Source of the DNA: JAIXWP01 sp965247015
GTDB taxonomy: Bacteria; Bacteroidota; Bacteroidia; Flavobacteriales_D; Sanyastnellaceae
DNA: 64,000 bases
Direction of reading: 5' to 3'
Assembly: GCA_965247015.1 (NCBI GenBank)
Contig: CBDFGG010000003.1
Span: forward strand, 617,203-681,202
Both the position numbers and the translations under genes were made by a program. Of this stretch, positions 17,349-26,700 are shown one piece after another; position 1 is the first letter of the stretch; each line of letters begins with the position of its first letter. A model generated the notes under the pieces. It did no database searches. It was not told the origin of the DNA and was given only the letters and a program-made list of their open reading frames with translations.

Positions 17349-17569
17349 TACGAGCGTTTGCGATTCATATCATACGCTTTTTTTCCGCCAAGCGCTAGAC
17401 CAGCAGCAATAAGAAGACTTACGCCACCATCAATCGGACATACTGCGCCAAATGGCTCACCACATGGGGGCGGACCGAATCCTCCGGGAGGATCTGGAGG
17501 CTGTGCTGAGAATAATAACGGCATGGCTAACAACAAGGCCATCACTAATACACTGCGGAGTAATCTCAT
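17348..17569 (-). CDS. Small PID-CTERM-type protein, candidate XrtF substrate
   Basis: 73 residues. An N-terminal signal peptide (MRLLRSVLVMALLLAMPLLFSA) is followed by a Pro/Gly-rich linker with two Cys. The C-terminal tripartite signal is PIDGG, a hydrophobic helix (VSLLIAAGLALG) and a basic tail (KKAYDMNRKRS). This matches the PID-CTERM style of sorting tag. Between the two signals only about 25 residues remain, so the mature protein would be tiny. It lies immediately upstream of xrtF with overlapping stop and start codons. The pairing as enzyme and substrate follows from position and tag; no direct proof. Confidence 0.82.
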   Translation of the reverse strand: MRLLRSVLVMALLLAMPLLFSAQPPDPPGGFGPPPCGEPFGAVCPIDGGVSLLIAAGLALGGKKAYDMNRKRS

Positions 17570-17593
17570 CGCTTTAACATTTTATCTTATCTA

Positions 17594-17621
17594 CAAAAGT
17601 ATATCTTTTTAGGTTACCAAA
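17594..17621 (-). promoter_or_regulatory. Candidate promoter of the exosortase operon
   Basis: On the minus strand TACTTTTG (RC of 17594-17601) matches the TAnnTTTG -7 box. A TTTG (RC of 17618-17621) stands 16 bases upstream, slightly closer than the usual -33 spacing. It lies 25 bases before the start codon. Confidence 0.45.
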
Positions 17622-17672
17622 TGATTTTGATGGACATTTCCTCATATACCGTGTAAAAAAGCAAGGCTACAC

Positions 17673-17680
17673 TATATTTG
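17673..17680 (+). promoter_or_regulatory. Candidate -7 box of the polysaccharide operon
   Basis: TATATTTG matches TAnnTTTG exactly and lies 21 bases before the ATG at 17702. No good -33 element was found. It is back to back with the exosortase promoter. Confidence 0.4.
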
Positions 17681-17701
17681 CTTCGTTTACTAAATCTTGC
17701 T

Positions 17702-20122
17702 ATGTCCAAACAAAAAACGAGCTTCCTTGATGCCGACGATTTACGTCCCATAATTAAGTTCATTGGAAAAAACTGGTATTTAATGGTCTCCTTTTGCTTG
17801 GTAGCATTCGTGATAGCCTATACCCTCAACTACCGTAAACCTAACATCTACGGCGCACGCACTGAGATTCTCCTAAAGTCTAATGAATCATACGACTACC
17901 AAACAAAGATTCTAAACAACGTTGGTTACTATTCCATCATTCAAGATTTGACCAACCAAAAGAGAATTTTGGTTTCACATGACATGATTGGAAAGGTCAT
18001 CGACAAATTGGACTTCAATATCTCCTACTACCTCATCGGACGACTTCGTGTCAATCAAGTAGATCGATTCGAAGCAATCGATATCGACTGCGATTGGAGA
18101 AGAATGGAGCCCAGCCTCTACCGTGTGCCCTTTAATATTAAAGTAATTGACCTAAAGAAATACGAGCTTAGCTTCGAGCACAAAGGAAAAAAGCAAACGT
18201 ATGTTTACGAATTTGATTCGCTCTATTCGAATTTGAATTTTGCACTCCGTGTAAACATTTCTAAAAAATTAGATGAGACTTGGCTCAGAACGGTGCAAGA
18301 CCAAAATTTCCAATTTAAAGTAGAGTCACCAACGCTTCTTATCAATAAATATAAAGGAAGACTTGTCATTGAAAATAGCGATTACAGTAGTATCCTAACG
18401 CTCTCAGTGCAAGATGAACTACCCGCTCGTGCCACTAGATTCCTAGACACACTCGGGGCTGAATACATCAATTACACTGTGGAAAGCCAATTTGCAATCA
18501 ATAAAAACACAGAAAAATTCATCGATGCTCAGATTGATGAAGTCACGAAGATTATTGATTCACTAGAATACAAAATCAATAATTTCAAGCAATCCAATGA
18601 CATTCTTGATCTAAATAAAGAGCAAACCGAAGCCTACAATAAATTGACTTTGGCTGATCAAAATGAAAATATGCTCACCCTTCGTTTGGAAGCTCTGAAT
18701 AACTTAGAAAAATACGTGTACGAAGAGCGCAACACAAAGGCTATTCCGACACTTGCATATTTGTCAGGTGAAGATGATCTTTTAAGAAAAATGATTCTTG
18801 ATTTGATCGACCACAAAATCAAAAGATCCGAACTTCTACTCGACTATACGGAGTCAGATAGTCGTATCATGAAACTCGATACTACGATTCAAACAACGGT
18901 GAACAACGTGTATCGCTATATCAAGGACACACGAGCATACGTTTCGAAAAATTTACAAAAAGCAAAAGAATCCGTTGCAGAGTTCGAAGCTGTTTTGAGA
19001 GAATTACCAATCACAGAACGTGAATTATTCTCCTATCAACGTAAGCTCACCGTGAATGAAAACCTGTACAATTTCCTTTTAGAGAAAAAAGCAAACACAG
19101 TTATCGCGCGTGCAGGTCTTATTCCGCAAACATCGGTAATTGAAAAGGCTCGTTCTGTTGGTGTCGTAGGACCTGATAAGAAATCAGCAATATATCTTTC
19201 ACTTGCCGTAGGACTTTTACTAGCGCTTGTCACAGGATTCGTGCGACTCATTTTCTTCGAAAGAATTGAGAATACAACCGAATTAAAATCATTAACAAAA
19301 CTTCCTGTTATTGGTGGAATTCCAAACTACCAGGAAATAGACATCGAACCGCTTGCTCTTGTCAACAATCCACGAGGCAACGTGTCTGAAGCCTTCAGGT
19401 CTATTCGTACGAACCTACAATACATCCTCACCTCAGCAGAGTCGAAAACTATTATGGTTTCTTCGCTCCACCCAAGTGAAGGTAAAACCTTCGTATCTGT
19501 AAACCTTTCTTGTGTGCTTGCAAAAGCATCTAAAAAGGTGGTGCTTCTCGACTTCGACATGCACAAACCAAAAGTGCACAAAATCTTTGGTGTAGAAAAC
19601 GTGAGTGGTATTTCATCATATTTATCTGGTCGCACAGATTATGTGGACAGTTTGATCCCTACACAAATCGAAAATCTGGACATCATCACTGCGGGCCCGG
19701 TGCCACCCAACGCATCTGAACTTGTATTGAACGAACGTGTTCAAACACTTCTAGAAAGTCTGAGAAAAACATACGAATACATCATCGTCGATACACCGCC
19801 ACTGTCACTCATCAGTGACTCATTGGTTCTCGTGAATAAAACGGACCTTGGAATATTTGTAATGAATACCGAGAAGGCCACCAAACAAGGAGTTAATTTC
19901 TTGGATGAAATGTTGGTTCAAAATGGTATTTCTAATTGCTCATTGTTGTTGAATAACATCAAGCAAAAGCGTTGGAAATACTACTACGGTAAGTACGCCT
20001 ATAAATATGGTTACGGTTATGGTTACGGCTACGGATATGGTTATGGCTACGGCTACAACTACGGCGGCTATGGTGACTTTGACAAAGGAGAAAAGAAAAA
20101 AGGAAAGCGTAAACCGAGATAA
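17702..20122 (+). CDS. Wzc-type polysaccharide co-polymerase and BY-kinase with Tyr-Gly tail
   Basis: 806 residues from the ATG at 17702; the longer TTG frame would start inside the -7 box. Layout: first membrane span (about 22-42), Wzz-type periplasmic domain with coiled coil (about 260-460), second span (about 498-520, YLSLAVGLLLALVTGFVRLIFF), then a cytoplasmic BY-kinase. The kinase has Walker A (PSEGKTF), Walker A' (VVLLDFDMHKPK) and Walker B (YIIVDTPP). The C-terminal tail has 16 tyrosines in about 35 residues, mostly as a (GY)n run. This family controls chain length and export of capsule or exopolysaccharide through cycles of autophosphorylation in that tail. Confidence 0.9.
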   Translation: MSKQKTSFLDADDLRPIIKFIGKNWYLMVSFCLVAFVIAYTLNYRKPNIYGARTEILLKSNESYDYQTKILNNVGYYSIIQDLTNQKRILVSHDMIGKVIDKLDFNISYYLIGRLRVNQVDRFEAIDIDCDWRRMEPSLYRVPFNIKVIDLKKYELSFEHKGKKQTYVYEFDSLYSNLNFALRVNISKKLDETWLRTVQDQNFQFKVESPTLLINKYKGRLVIENSDYSSILTLSVQDELPARATRFLDTLGAEYINYTVESQFAINKNTEKFIDAQIDEVTKIIDSLEYKINNFKQSNDILDLNKEQTEAYNKLTLADQNENMLTLRLEALNNLEKYVYEERNTKAIPTLAYLSGEDDLLRKMILDLIDHKIKRSELLLDYTESDSRIMKLDTTIQTTVNNVYRYIKDTRAYVSKNLQKAKESVAEFEAVLRELPITERELFSYQRKLTVNENLYNFLLEKKANTVIARAGLIPQTSVIEKARSVGVVGPDKKSAIYLSLAVGLLLALVTGFVRLIFFERIENTTELKSLTKLPVIGGIPNYQEIDIEPLALVNNPRGNVSEAFRSIRTNLQYILTSAESKTIMVSSLHPSEGKTFVSVNLSCVLAKASKKVVLLDFDMHKPKVHKIFGVENVSGISSYLSGRTDYVDSLIPTQIENLDIITAGPVPPNASELVLNERVQTLLESLRKTYEYIIVDTPPLSLISDSLVLVNKTDLGIFVMNTEKATKQGVNFLDEMLVQNGISNCSLLLNNIKQKRWKYYYGKYAYKYGYGYGYGYGYGYGYGYNYGGYGDFDKGEKKKGKRKPR
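20005..20056 (+). repeat. Tandem TAC/TAT-GGN hexamer repeat in the kinase tail
   Basis: A run of alternating Tyr and Gly codons (TAY GGN) encodes the Tyr-Gly tail of the BY-kinase. Synonymous third bases vary, so it is not a pure satellite, but it is short-period enough to allow slippage in steps of two residues. Confidence 0.85.
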
Positions 20123-20124
20123 CC

Positions 20125-20766
20125 ATGGTATCATTAATCATTACCTCATACAACTATGCACAGTATGTTGAGCGCGCCATCAGAAGCGCACTCGATCAAT
20201 CATTGAGCAAATCAGAATATGAGATATTGGTCATCAACGATTGCTCTACAGACCGCACAGTAGATGTACTTTCAAATTATACCGAAGAAGTTCGAGTATT
20301 TAATTTGGAAAAAAATCTCGGACTTTCGGGTGCCCGAAATTTTGGAATTCAAAAAGCAAAAGGACAATTCATAGTATTTCTCGATGCAGATGATTACATC
20401 CATCGCGATTTATTAAAAGTTCAAAAGCTTTTTCTTGAAGAAAATACTTCGTTAGACGCTGTATCGACCGACTATTATTTAGTGAATGAAAAAGGAGTTC
20501 GCCAACGTCATGTGAATGCTGAGGAAGAGCCCATCGCTTGTGGTATTATGTTCCGCAAGGATTTTCTTTACAATGTCGGTTTGTACGATGAAACATTCCG
20601 TGCAAGAGAAGAAGAAGAGTTACGCATTCGTTGGACAAAAAAATACAACATTTACAACGTCATCATTCCGCTCTATCGCTATAGAATGCATGATTCGAAC
20701 TTGACCAAGAACGAAGACGCGATGTCGAAGCACCAAGACCTGCTTCAATCAAAACACAAAGAATGA
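20125..20766 (+). CDS. Family 2 glycosyltransferase
   Basis: 213 residues of GT-A fold: N-terminal VSLIITSYNYAQYVERAIRSAL, nucleotide-binding VINDCSTDRT, and the DxD-type motif FLDADDY. The acceptor-side sequence 'GLYDETFRAREEEELRIRW' is typical of GT2 enzymes that build surface glycans from nucleotide sugars on the cytoplasmic face. The acceptor and donor cannot be told. It is short for the family but complete at both ends. It starts two bases after the BY-kinase stop and overlaps the next gene by ATGA. Confidence 0.88.
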   Translation: MVSLIITSYNYAQYVERAIRSALDQSLSKSEYEILVINDCSTDRTVDVLSNYTEEVRVFNLEKNLGLSGARNFGIQKAKGQFIVFLDADDYIHRDLLKVQKLFLEENTSLDAVSTDYYLVNEKGVRQRHVNAEEEPIACGIMFRKDFLYNVGLYDETFRAREEEELRIRWTKKYNIYNVIIPLYRYRMHDSNLTKNEDAMSKHQDLLQSKHKE

Positions 20767-21518
20767 TTGTCGGAATAATTCAAGCTAGAATGGGAAGCTC
20801 TCGCCTTGCGGGAAAAGTACTTCTTCCCATTGGTGAATTGACATTGCTTGAACATTGTTACAATAGACTTCAACATTCGAAAAAAGTGGATCGCTGGATC
20901 TTGGCTACTACCACAGAACCTGCAGATGATGCTATAGAGACTTTTTGTAAAAAATACAATATCTCATGCCACAGAGGTTCTGAATGGGATGTACTCGATC
21001 GCTTTTATCAAGCTATTCAATATTTCAATCTCACACCAACCACCATTGTGCGCATTTGTTGCGACAACCCCACGCATCATGGAGCTGTGGTGGATTACAC
21101 CATTCAAGAGTTTTATCGCTATCAAGTCGATTATTTTTCCAACGGAAATCAACCTCCGAAGTATTCACAAGACGGAATCACATCAGAAGTTTTTTCATAC
21201 TATTCTTTAGAAAAAGCGTGGAAAGAATCCACCATGCTCTCCGAGCGTGAGCACGTCACTCCGTACATCAAAACTTCTGGTTTATTTAAATGTGCTTGGA
21301 GAAAATTTAGCGATGACTATCAATTCAAATTATCTGTTGATACTCCAGCGGACATGGAATTATCAAAGCGTGTTTTTCAAGAATTGGGGAATGATTTTAC
21401 CATCGAAGAACTCATTCAATTTTTAAATAAAAATAAAAATCTTCTTTCTATTAACGAAGAAAGCGTCATCAATGAAGGCTATCAAAAAAGTTTGAAAGAA
21501 GACCGCAAGGTGAAGTAA
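20763..21518 (+). CDS. SpsF-like cytidylyltransferase
   Basis: 251 residues. The N-terminal IIQARMGSSRLAGKVL is the nucleotide-binding signature of the CMP-sugar/KDO cytidylyltransferase (SpsF) group, with a later 'DNPT.HG...D' acidic motif and 'DTPADMELSKRVF'. Enzymes of this group activate acidic sugars or polyols as CDP/CMP derivatives for spore-coat or surface polysaccharides. Which sugar is used here is unknown. It overlaps the glycosyltransferase gene by four bases (ATGA) and precedes the DUF4910 gene by three, so the three are translationally linked. Confidence 0.85.
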   Translation: MIVGIIQARMGSSRLAGKVLLPIGELTLLEHCYNRLQHSKKVDRWILATTTEPADDAIETFCKKYNISCHRGSEWDVLDRFYQAIQYFNLTPTTIVRICCDNPTHHGAVVDYTIQEFYRYQVDYFSNGNQPPKYSQDGITSEVFSYYSLEKAWKESTMLSEREHVTPYIKTSGLFKCAWRKFSDDYQFKLSVDTPADMELSKRVFQELGNDFTIEELIQFLNKNKNLLSINEESVINEGYQKSLKEDRKVK

Positions 21519-21521
21519 ATA

Positions 21522-22814
21522 ATGAAAGATCTTTTAGAAAAATACTTTGACAAGCTCTGGCCCATTTGCCGCTCTATCACTGGCGATGGCGTTAGAGAAA
21601 CACTTTCTATTTTAAAAGAAATAGCACCGATTGAAATCAAAGAAGTGCCAAGTGGAAAGAAAGTATTTGACTGGACCGTTCCGCAAGAATGGAACGTTCG
21701 ATCTGCATATATCATCACTCCAACAGGTGAAAAAATTGCAGACCTAAACGTAAATAATCTTCATCTCGTAAGCTATAGCGAACCCGTGGACAGCACGATG
21801 GATTGGGAGGAGTTGAAAGGGCATTTACACTTTAATAGTGAACTCCCAGATGCTATTCCCTACGTGACTTCTTATTATAAAAAAAGATGGGGTTTTTGTA
21901 TTTCAAAAAATGAATATGATCGCCTCCCGAAATCGGGTAGCTACAAGGTTTTTATCGATTCAGAATTGAAAGATGGCTCGATGACTTATGGCGAAATTAT
22001 TCTGCCGGGGGCTACACAAGAAGAGATTTTCTTCTCCACCTATGTATGTCATCCGAGCATGGCCAACAATGAGCTTTCTGGACCCTTAGTCCAAGCGTTG
22101 TTGTACCAAAAAATAGCAGCATTGCCCCATAGAAAATACACCTATCGTTTTGTGTTCATCCCCGAAACGATCGGTGCCATCGCTTATTTATCGGAATACG
22201 GCATGACGATGAAAGAACGCGTAAAAGCGGGCTATGTCATTACATGTGTTGGCGATGCTGGAGATTTTCATTATAAAAAATCAAGACGCGGAAATAGCCT
22301 TGCAGACAAAGCGGTGATTCATTATCTATCACAACAGCCCCATCCTTTCCATCTTCGCGATTACCGTCCGGATGGTAGCGATGAGCGCCAGTACTGTTCT
22401 CCCGGATTCAATCTTCCAGTGGGTTCTTTGATGCGAACCCCCTATTACGAGTACCCATACTACCACACCTCATTGGATAATAAGTCATTTATTAATTTCG
22501 AGAAAATGGCCGCATCCGTAGAGGCTTATGCTCACATTGCAGCGATCCTCGAATTGAATGAGGTGTATTACAACCAGATCATGTTTTGCGAGCCACAATT
22601 AGGCTCTCGCGGGATGTATCCTTCTTCCCTCACTCACGATTCCTCGCGTGCGTATATCGATCGTGTTCTGCATTTGCTCAACTACTCTGACGGGGAGCAT
22701 GATCTCATTGATATCGCCAACATTTTTGGTGCTGATTTGTTAAGTTTCCGTGAAGCCCTTGCAGCATGTGTAGAGAAAAATCTCCTTGCTCTTCAACTCT
22801 CTTCAAATAGTTAA
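21522..22814 (+). CDS. DUF4910 aminopeptidase-like protein of a polysaccharide cluster
   Basis: 430 residues, no signal peptide. The sequence follows the DUF4910 plan: N-terminal 'WPICRSITGDGVRETL', an M28-peptidase-like core and a C-terminal winged-helix domain (LLNYSDGEHDLIDIANIFG...). Metal-site-like residues are kept: CHPSMANNELSG, FIPETIGA, GDAGDF and the late YHTSLDN. The family regularly occurs in capsule or O-antigen clusters and probably acts on an amide-linked modification of a sugar precursor; this is inference from context. It is the last gene of the plus-strand operon before clpP. Confidence 0.82.
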   Translation: MKDLLEKYFDKLWPICRSITGDGVRETLSILKEIAPIEIKEVPSGKKVFDWTVPQEWNVRSAYIITPTGEKIADLNVNNLHLVSYSEPVDSTMDWEELKGHLHFNSELPDAIPYVTSYYKKRWGFCISKNEYDRLPKSGSYKVFIDSELKDGSMTYGEIILPGATQEEIFFSTYVCHPSMANNELSGPLVQALLYQKIAALPHRKYTYRFVFIPETIGAIAYLSEYGMTMKERVKAGYVITCVGDAGDFHYKKSRRGNSLADKAVIHYLSQQPHPFHLRDYRPDGSDERQYCSPGFNLPVGSLMRTPYYEYPYYHTSLDNKSFINFEKMAASVEAYAHIAAILELNEVYYNQIMFCEPQLGSRGMYPSSLTHDSSRAYIDRVLHLLNYSDGEHDLIDIANIFGADLLSFREALAACVEKNLLALQLSSNS

Positions 22815-22904
22815 CAATCATTTGGTGAAAGCCAAAATTTCTGAAATAGGTAAACATTGCATTGATGTTTATACATTGGCGCTTTGAATAAAAAAAATAA
22901 ACAC

Positions 22905-23585
22905 ATGATAACCCGTAAAGAATTTAAGAACTACGCGGTCAACCATCGCGGCATCAGCAGCACGGTTGTAGACGATGTAGTAAGCCATATGTACGGCCCA
23001 GAAAACATGACCCGTACGGTAATCGAAGAACGTAACATGCCCTTCCGAGAAGTAGATGTATTCTCTCGTTTGATGGCTGACCGTATCATTTTCCTTGGAA
23101 CAGAGATCGACGATTATATCGCGAACATTATCCAAGCACAGCTTCTTTTCTTGGAAAGTGCTGATAGCAAAAAAGACATCCAGATCTACATCAACTCTCC
23201 AGGTGGAAGCGTGTATGCAGGTCTTGGAATTTATGACACCATGCAATACATCAACCCAGATGTAGCAACGATCTGCACAGGTATGGCTGCTTCAATGGGT
23301 GCTGTTCTTCTTTGCGCTGGCCAAGCAGGTAAGCGTACTGGTTTGAAGCACTCACGTGTGATGATTCACCAACCTCTAGGTGGCGCGCGCGGTCAAGCAA
23401 GCGATATCGAAATCACTGCTCGTGAAATTGCGAAATTGAAGAAAGAACTTTACGAAATCATCGCATCTCACAGCAACCAGACTTACGATAAAGTATGGGC
23501 TGATAGCGACCGCGACTACTGGATGATTGCTGATGAAGCAAAAGCTTACGGCATGATCGACGAAGTGCTCGAAAGAAAGAAATAA
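22905..23585 (+). CDS. clpP: ATP-dependent Clp protease proteolytic subunit
   Basis: 226 residues from the ATG at 22905. The S14 serine protease triad fits: Ser in GMAASMGAVLL, His in MIHQPLGG, and a downstream Asp in the DRDYWM stretch. The 'INSPGGSVYAGLGIYD' oxyanion-hole block is intact. ClpP forms a double heptamer that degrades proteins unfolded by ClpX or ClpA. No clpX follows; it is a single gene between the polysaccharide operon and an adhesin gene, closed by its own strong terminator. Confidence 0.95.
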   Translation: MITRKEFKNYAVNHRGISSTVVDDVVSHMYGPENMTRTVIEERNMPFREVDVFSRLMADRIIFLGTEIDDYIANIIQAQLLFLESADSKKDIQIYINSPGGSVYAGLGIYDTMQYINPDVATICTGMAASMGAVLLCAGQAGKRTGLKHSRVMIHQPLGGARGQASDIEITAREIAKLKKELYEIIASHSNQTYDKVWADSDRDYWMIADEAKAYGMIDEVLERKK

Positions 23586-23607
23586 GCTTACTTATTGTAT
23601 AAAATAC

Positions 23608-23640
23608 AAAAAGGGCGGCCCAGTTTTGGCCGCCCTTTTT
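23608..23640 (+). terminator. Intrinsic terminator of clpP
   Basis: A 13-bp perfect stem (23608-23620 with 23628-23640; GGGCGGCC core) with a 7-base loop and T5 at its 3' end. A classic Rho-independent terminator that would also work on the other strand. Confidence 0.95.
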
Positions 23641-23741
23641 CGTTCACAAATCGGTTGATAACAAGACAAGTTAGGACCCAAAACCCATCACTCTTAGATT
23701 GTTACTTTGTCTAAGTGCTTAACCCTAACCTTGATTATCGC

Positions 23742-26700
23742 ATGAAACATGTTTATTCTTTCATTTTCGTGATCCTACTTATGATCACGGGAATTTCTTC
23801 CTCTTTCTCACAATGCTATCCAACTATTCTCTCTACTCCTGAGAATACAATCGTGGATTGCAATGATGCAACTACACCAACATTTGACGCAGTGGAATTC
23901 AGCAACGAGTGCTGCGCCTTCGCTTCTTCTGATCAAGTAACGATCGGCAGCGGGCAGGTGACCAGCACATGCAATTTGACCACCGCATTCGGACCCGGCG
24001 CCGATTGGTCTATTTGGCTACCTGGAGTAAACGATGCCAACGTTTCTTGGCACTTCGACACACCAGGTGTACTGGAGCAATATGCCGACGGACACGCTCG
24101 CATCACTGGTCATATCACCAGCGCTGCGGATCCTAGCCAAGGTTTCGATGTATTCTTCATTCTATCTAATGCAAGAAACTGGGCAGATTGGTCGGCCTTG
24201 GGCAGATCGTACAAAGACGATCTCAACCTAGCGGGCAATGCCTTCCAAGATTGGACTTACTATGAAATGGAAGCTGGTTTTTGCTATCTACAGGGCACTG
24301 GAAGCCTAGAAGGAAGCCAACTGCAGTTGACGCACCAACCAAGCAATTACTATTTCGGTTTCCAAATTGGACAAGCTGCAAATAATAAGAATAGCGCCAA
24401 CGGTATCAGCGGATGGTTCTATTACAACGGATATTTAAACAACGAGTTTATTCAAGGTCATGGCGACTTGAATGCGAATGCTGCTTGCACCGATATCACA
24501 GACAATTGCGGAAGCACTGCTTACACGCAATATTCATCCAACACCAATGCATGCGGCTACACTGCCTATGCTTCACAGTTGTGGAGTTCGGTTGACACCG
24601 CAGCTCCAATATTCAACGAATTTGTTTCTCCCCTATCTGTTTTTTGCGACGACTTAGCAACTGTTATGATTACTGCAACAGACAACTGTTCTAGCGTTTC
24701 AATTACATTTTCAGATGTGATCATTGAAGAAGGTTGCAATGGCACTATCGAGAGAACATACACTGCAACTGATGGTTGCGGTAATTCTACTACTACTGTT
24801 CAAATCATCGAGCTATTTGGAAATACCGAATTAGAGTTCACTGTTTTCCCAGAAAATATTACTGCTGAATGCGGTTTGTGGTCAGATAACACACAACCAA
24901 ACATTCAATTCACAGATGGCTGTGGTGGTGCTGTTTTAACCTTTGAAGACGAAATTATTCCGGGAGATTGTGGTAATACATACACGCTCAACCGTACCTA
25001 CACCATCACAGATGAATGCGGCGAAAGCGTATCACAAGTATGGACCGTAGTTCTTGTAGACAACACTCCTCCTCAAATTTTCAATATTCCAACGAACACT
25101 ACTATTTCATGCGGAGATCCTGTACCAGGTGCAGATGTATTTGCGCTTGACAATTGTGATGGACTTGTGAATGTAAGTCTTTCAGGAAGCACTGAAAATA
25201 TTGGCTGTGGCTACATCTTCACTCGCACATGGACTGCTACCGACGGTTGTGGGAATTTTGTAGAAGCAACTCAATCGATCACAGTGATCGACAATACAGC
25301 ACCCAACTTTATCGAGTTCCCCGAGGACCTAGAGCTAGAGTGTGGTACAACAGAGATTCCTTTGACTTACCCTGTTGCTGAAGATGCTTGTTCTGACTTC
25401 ACTATAACATTTGAAGACTTCACTGAAGAAACAGAATGTGCCACTTACATCACACGTGTGTTCACAGCGACCGACCTTTGTGGCAATAGCGCTGATTATA
25501 CACAAAGCATTATCATCGCAGACTTTACTGAACCAGAAGTTAGCTTCCTTCCTGAGGATGTATCATTTGAATGTGCAGTGGGTGAAATCCCAATGCCTAT
25601 TGCGACTGACAACTGTGGAGCAGTTGATATTTCATTCTTTGATGAACTAACAGGCGATTGCGCTGGTAGCTTCAACCGTACTTACTTTATCTCGGATGCG
25701 TGTGGAAATACAGTTACACACACGATCACTGTAACACTCTATGATGAAACTCCTCCTACTGTTGTATTCTTCCCAGAAGACATCACTGTGGAATGCGGCA
25801 CAGAATACAATATGGATGGCGTTACACCTATCTTTATTGACAACTGCGATAATCTTACAGTGGTGCAGTTGGAAGACGACCTTCTCTTTGGTGTTTGCCC
25901 AGGAACCTATTCTATTCGTCGCGTTTGGCAAGTAGAGGATGGTTGCGGAAATAGAATCTTCCCAGCATGGACAGTGACGTTCGCAGACAATACACCTCCA
26001 ACATTCATTGATGTACCTGCTGATATTACTATTGAGTGTGGTGAAGATATCGATGATCAAAACGTTACTGCATTTGATCTTTGTGCAAATGATTTCATTC
26101 CTGTACAATTCGAAGAAACAGAAGTGCTTCTAGACTGCGGCCGTCAAGTGATCCGTACATGGGTAGCGATTGACTATTGCGGAAATGAAGCCGTTGCTAC
26201 ACAAACAATCACTCTAGAAGATACGCAAGGCCCTGTATTCACCACCTTCCCAGAAGACATTACGATCTCTTGTGGCGACGCAATGCCTGAAATCGTGCTT
26301 CCAAATGGATACGATGAGTGCCAAGGTGAAATTGAAATTTCTGTAACAGAAAATATAATTCCAGGTAGTTGTGTTGGTGAAAGCTATGTGCAACGAGTTT
26401 TCCGTTCGTTTGATGATTGTGGAAACGGTGCTATCTATTTCCAAACCATCACCATCGTAGATACAGAAGCTCCTGAATTCATCAATCCACAACCATTCGC
26501 ACAAATCACGTGTTCGAATAATCAAGTGCCGTTGATCAATGTTCAGGATGAATGTTCATCAGTTGATATATTCTTTGAGGATAGCGATCCATCGCCATTC
26601 TGTGGTGCAACTTTCGAGCGTTTCTACACTGCTATTGACCAGTGCGGAAACATCGCAACATTCACTCAAACTATTGAGTTGATCGATGAAACACCTCCTA

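Noticed and set aside
17678..17701. TTG start for the BY-kinase giving eight more residues
   Set aside because: The TTG is part of the predicted -7 box, and the ATG at 17702 gives a normal cytoplasmic N-terminus.
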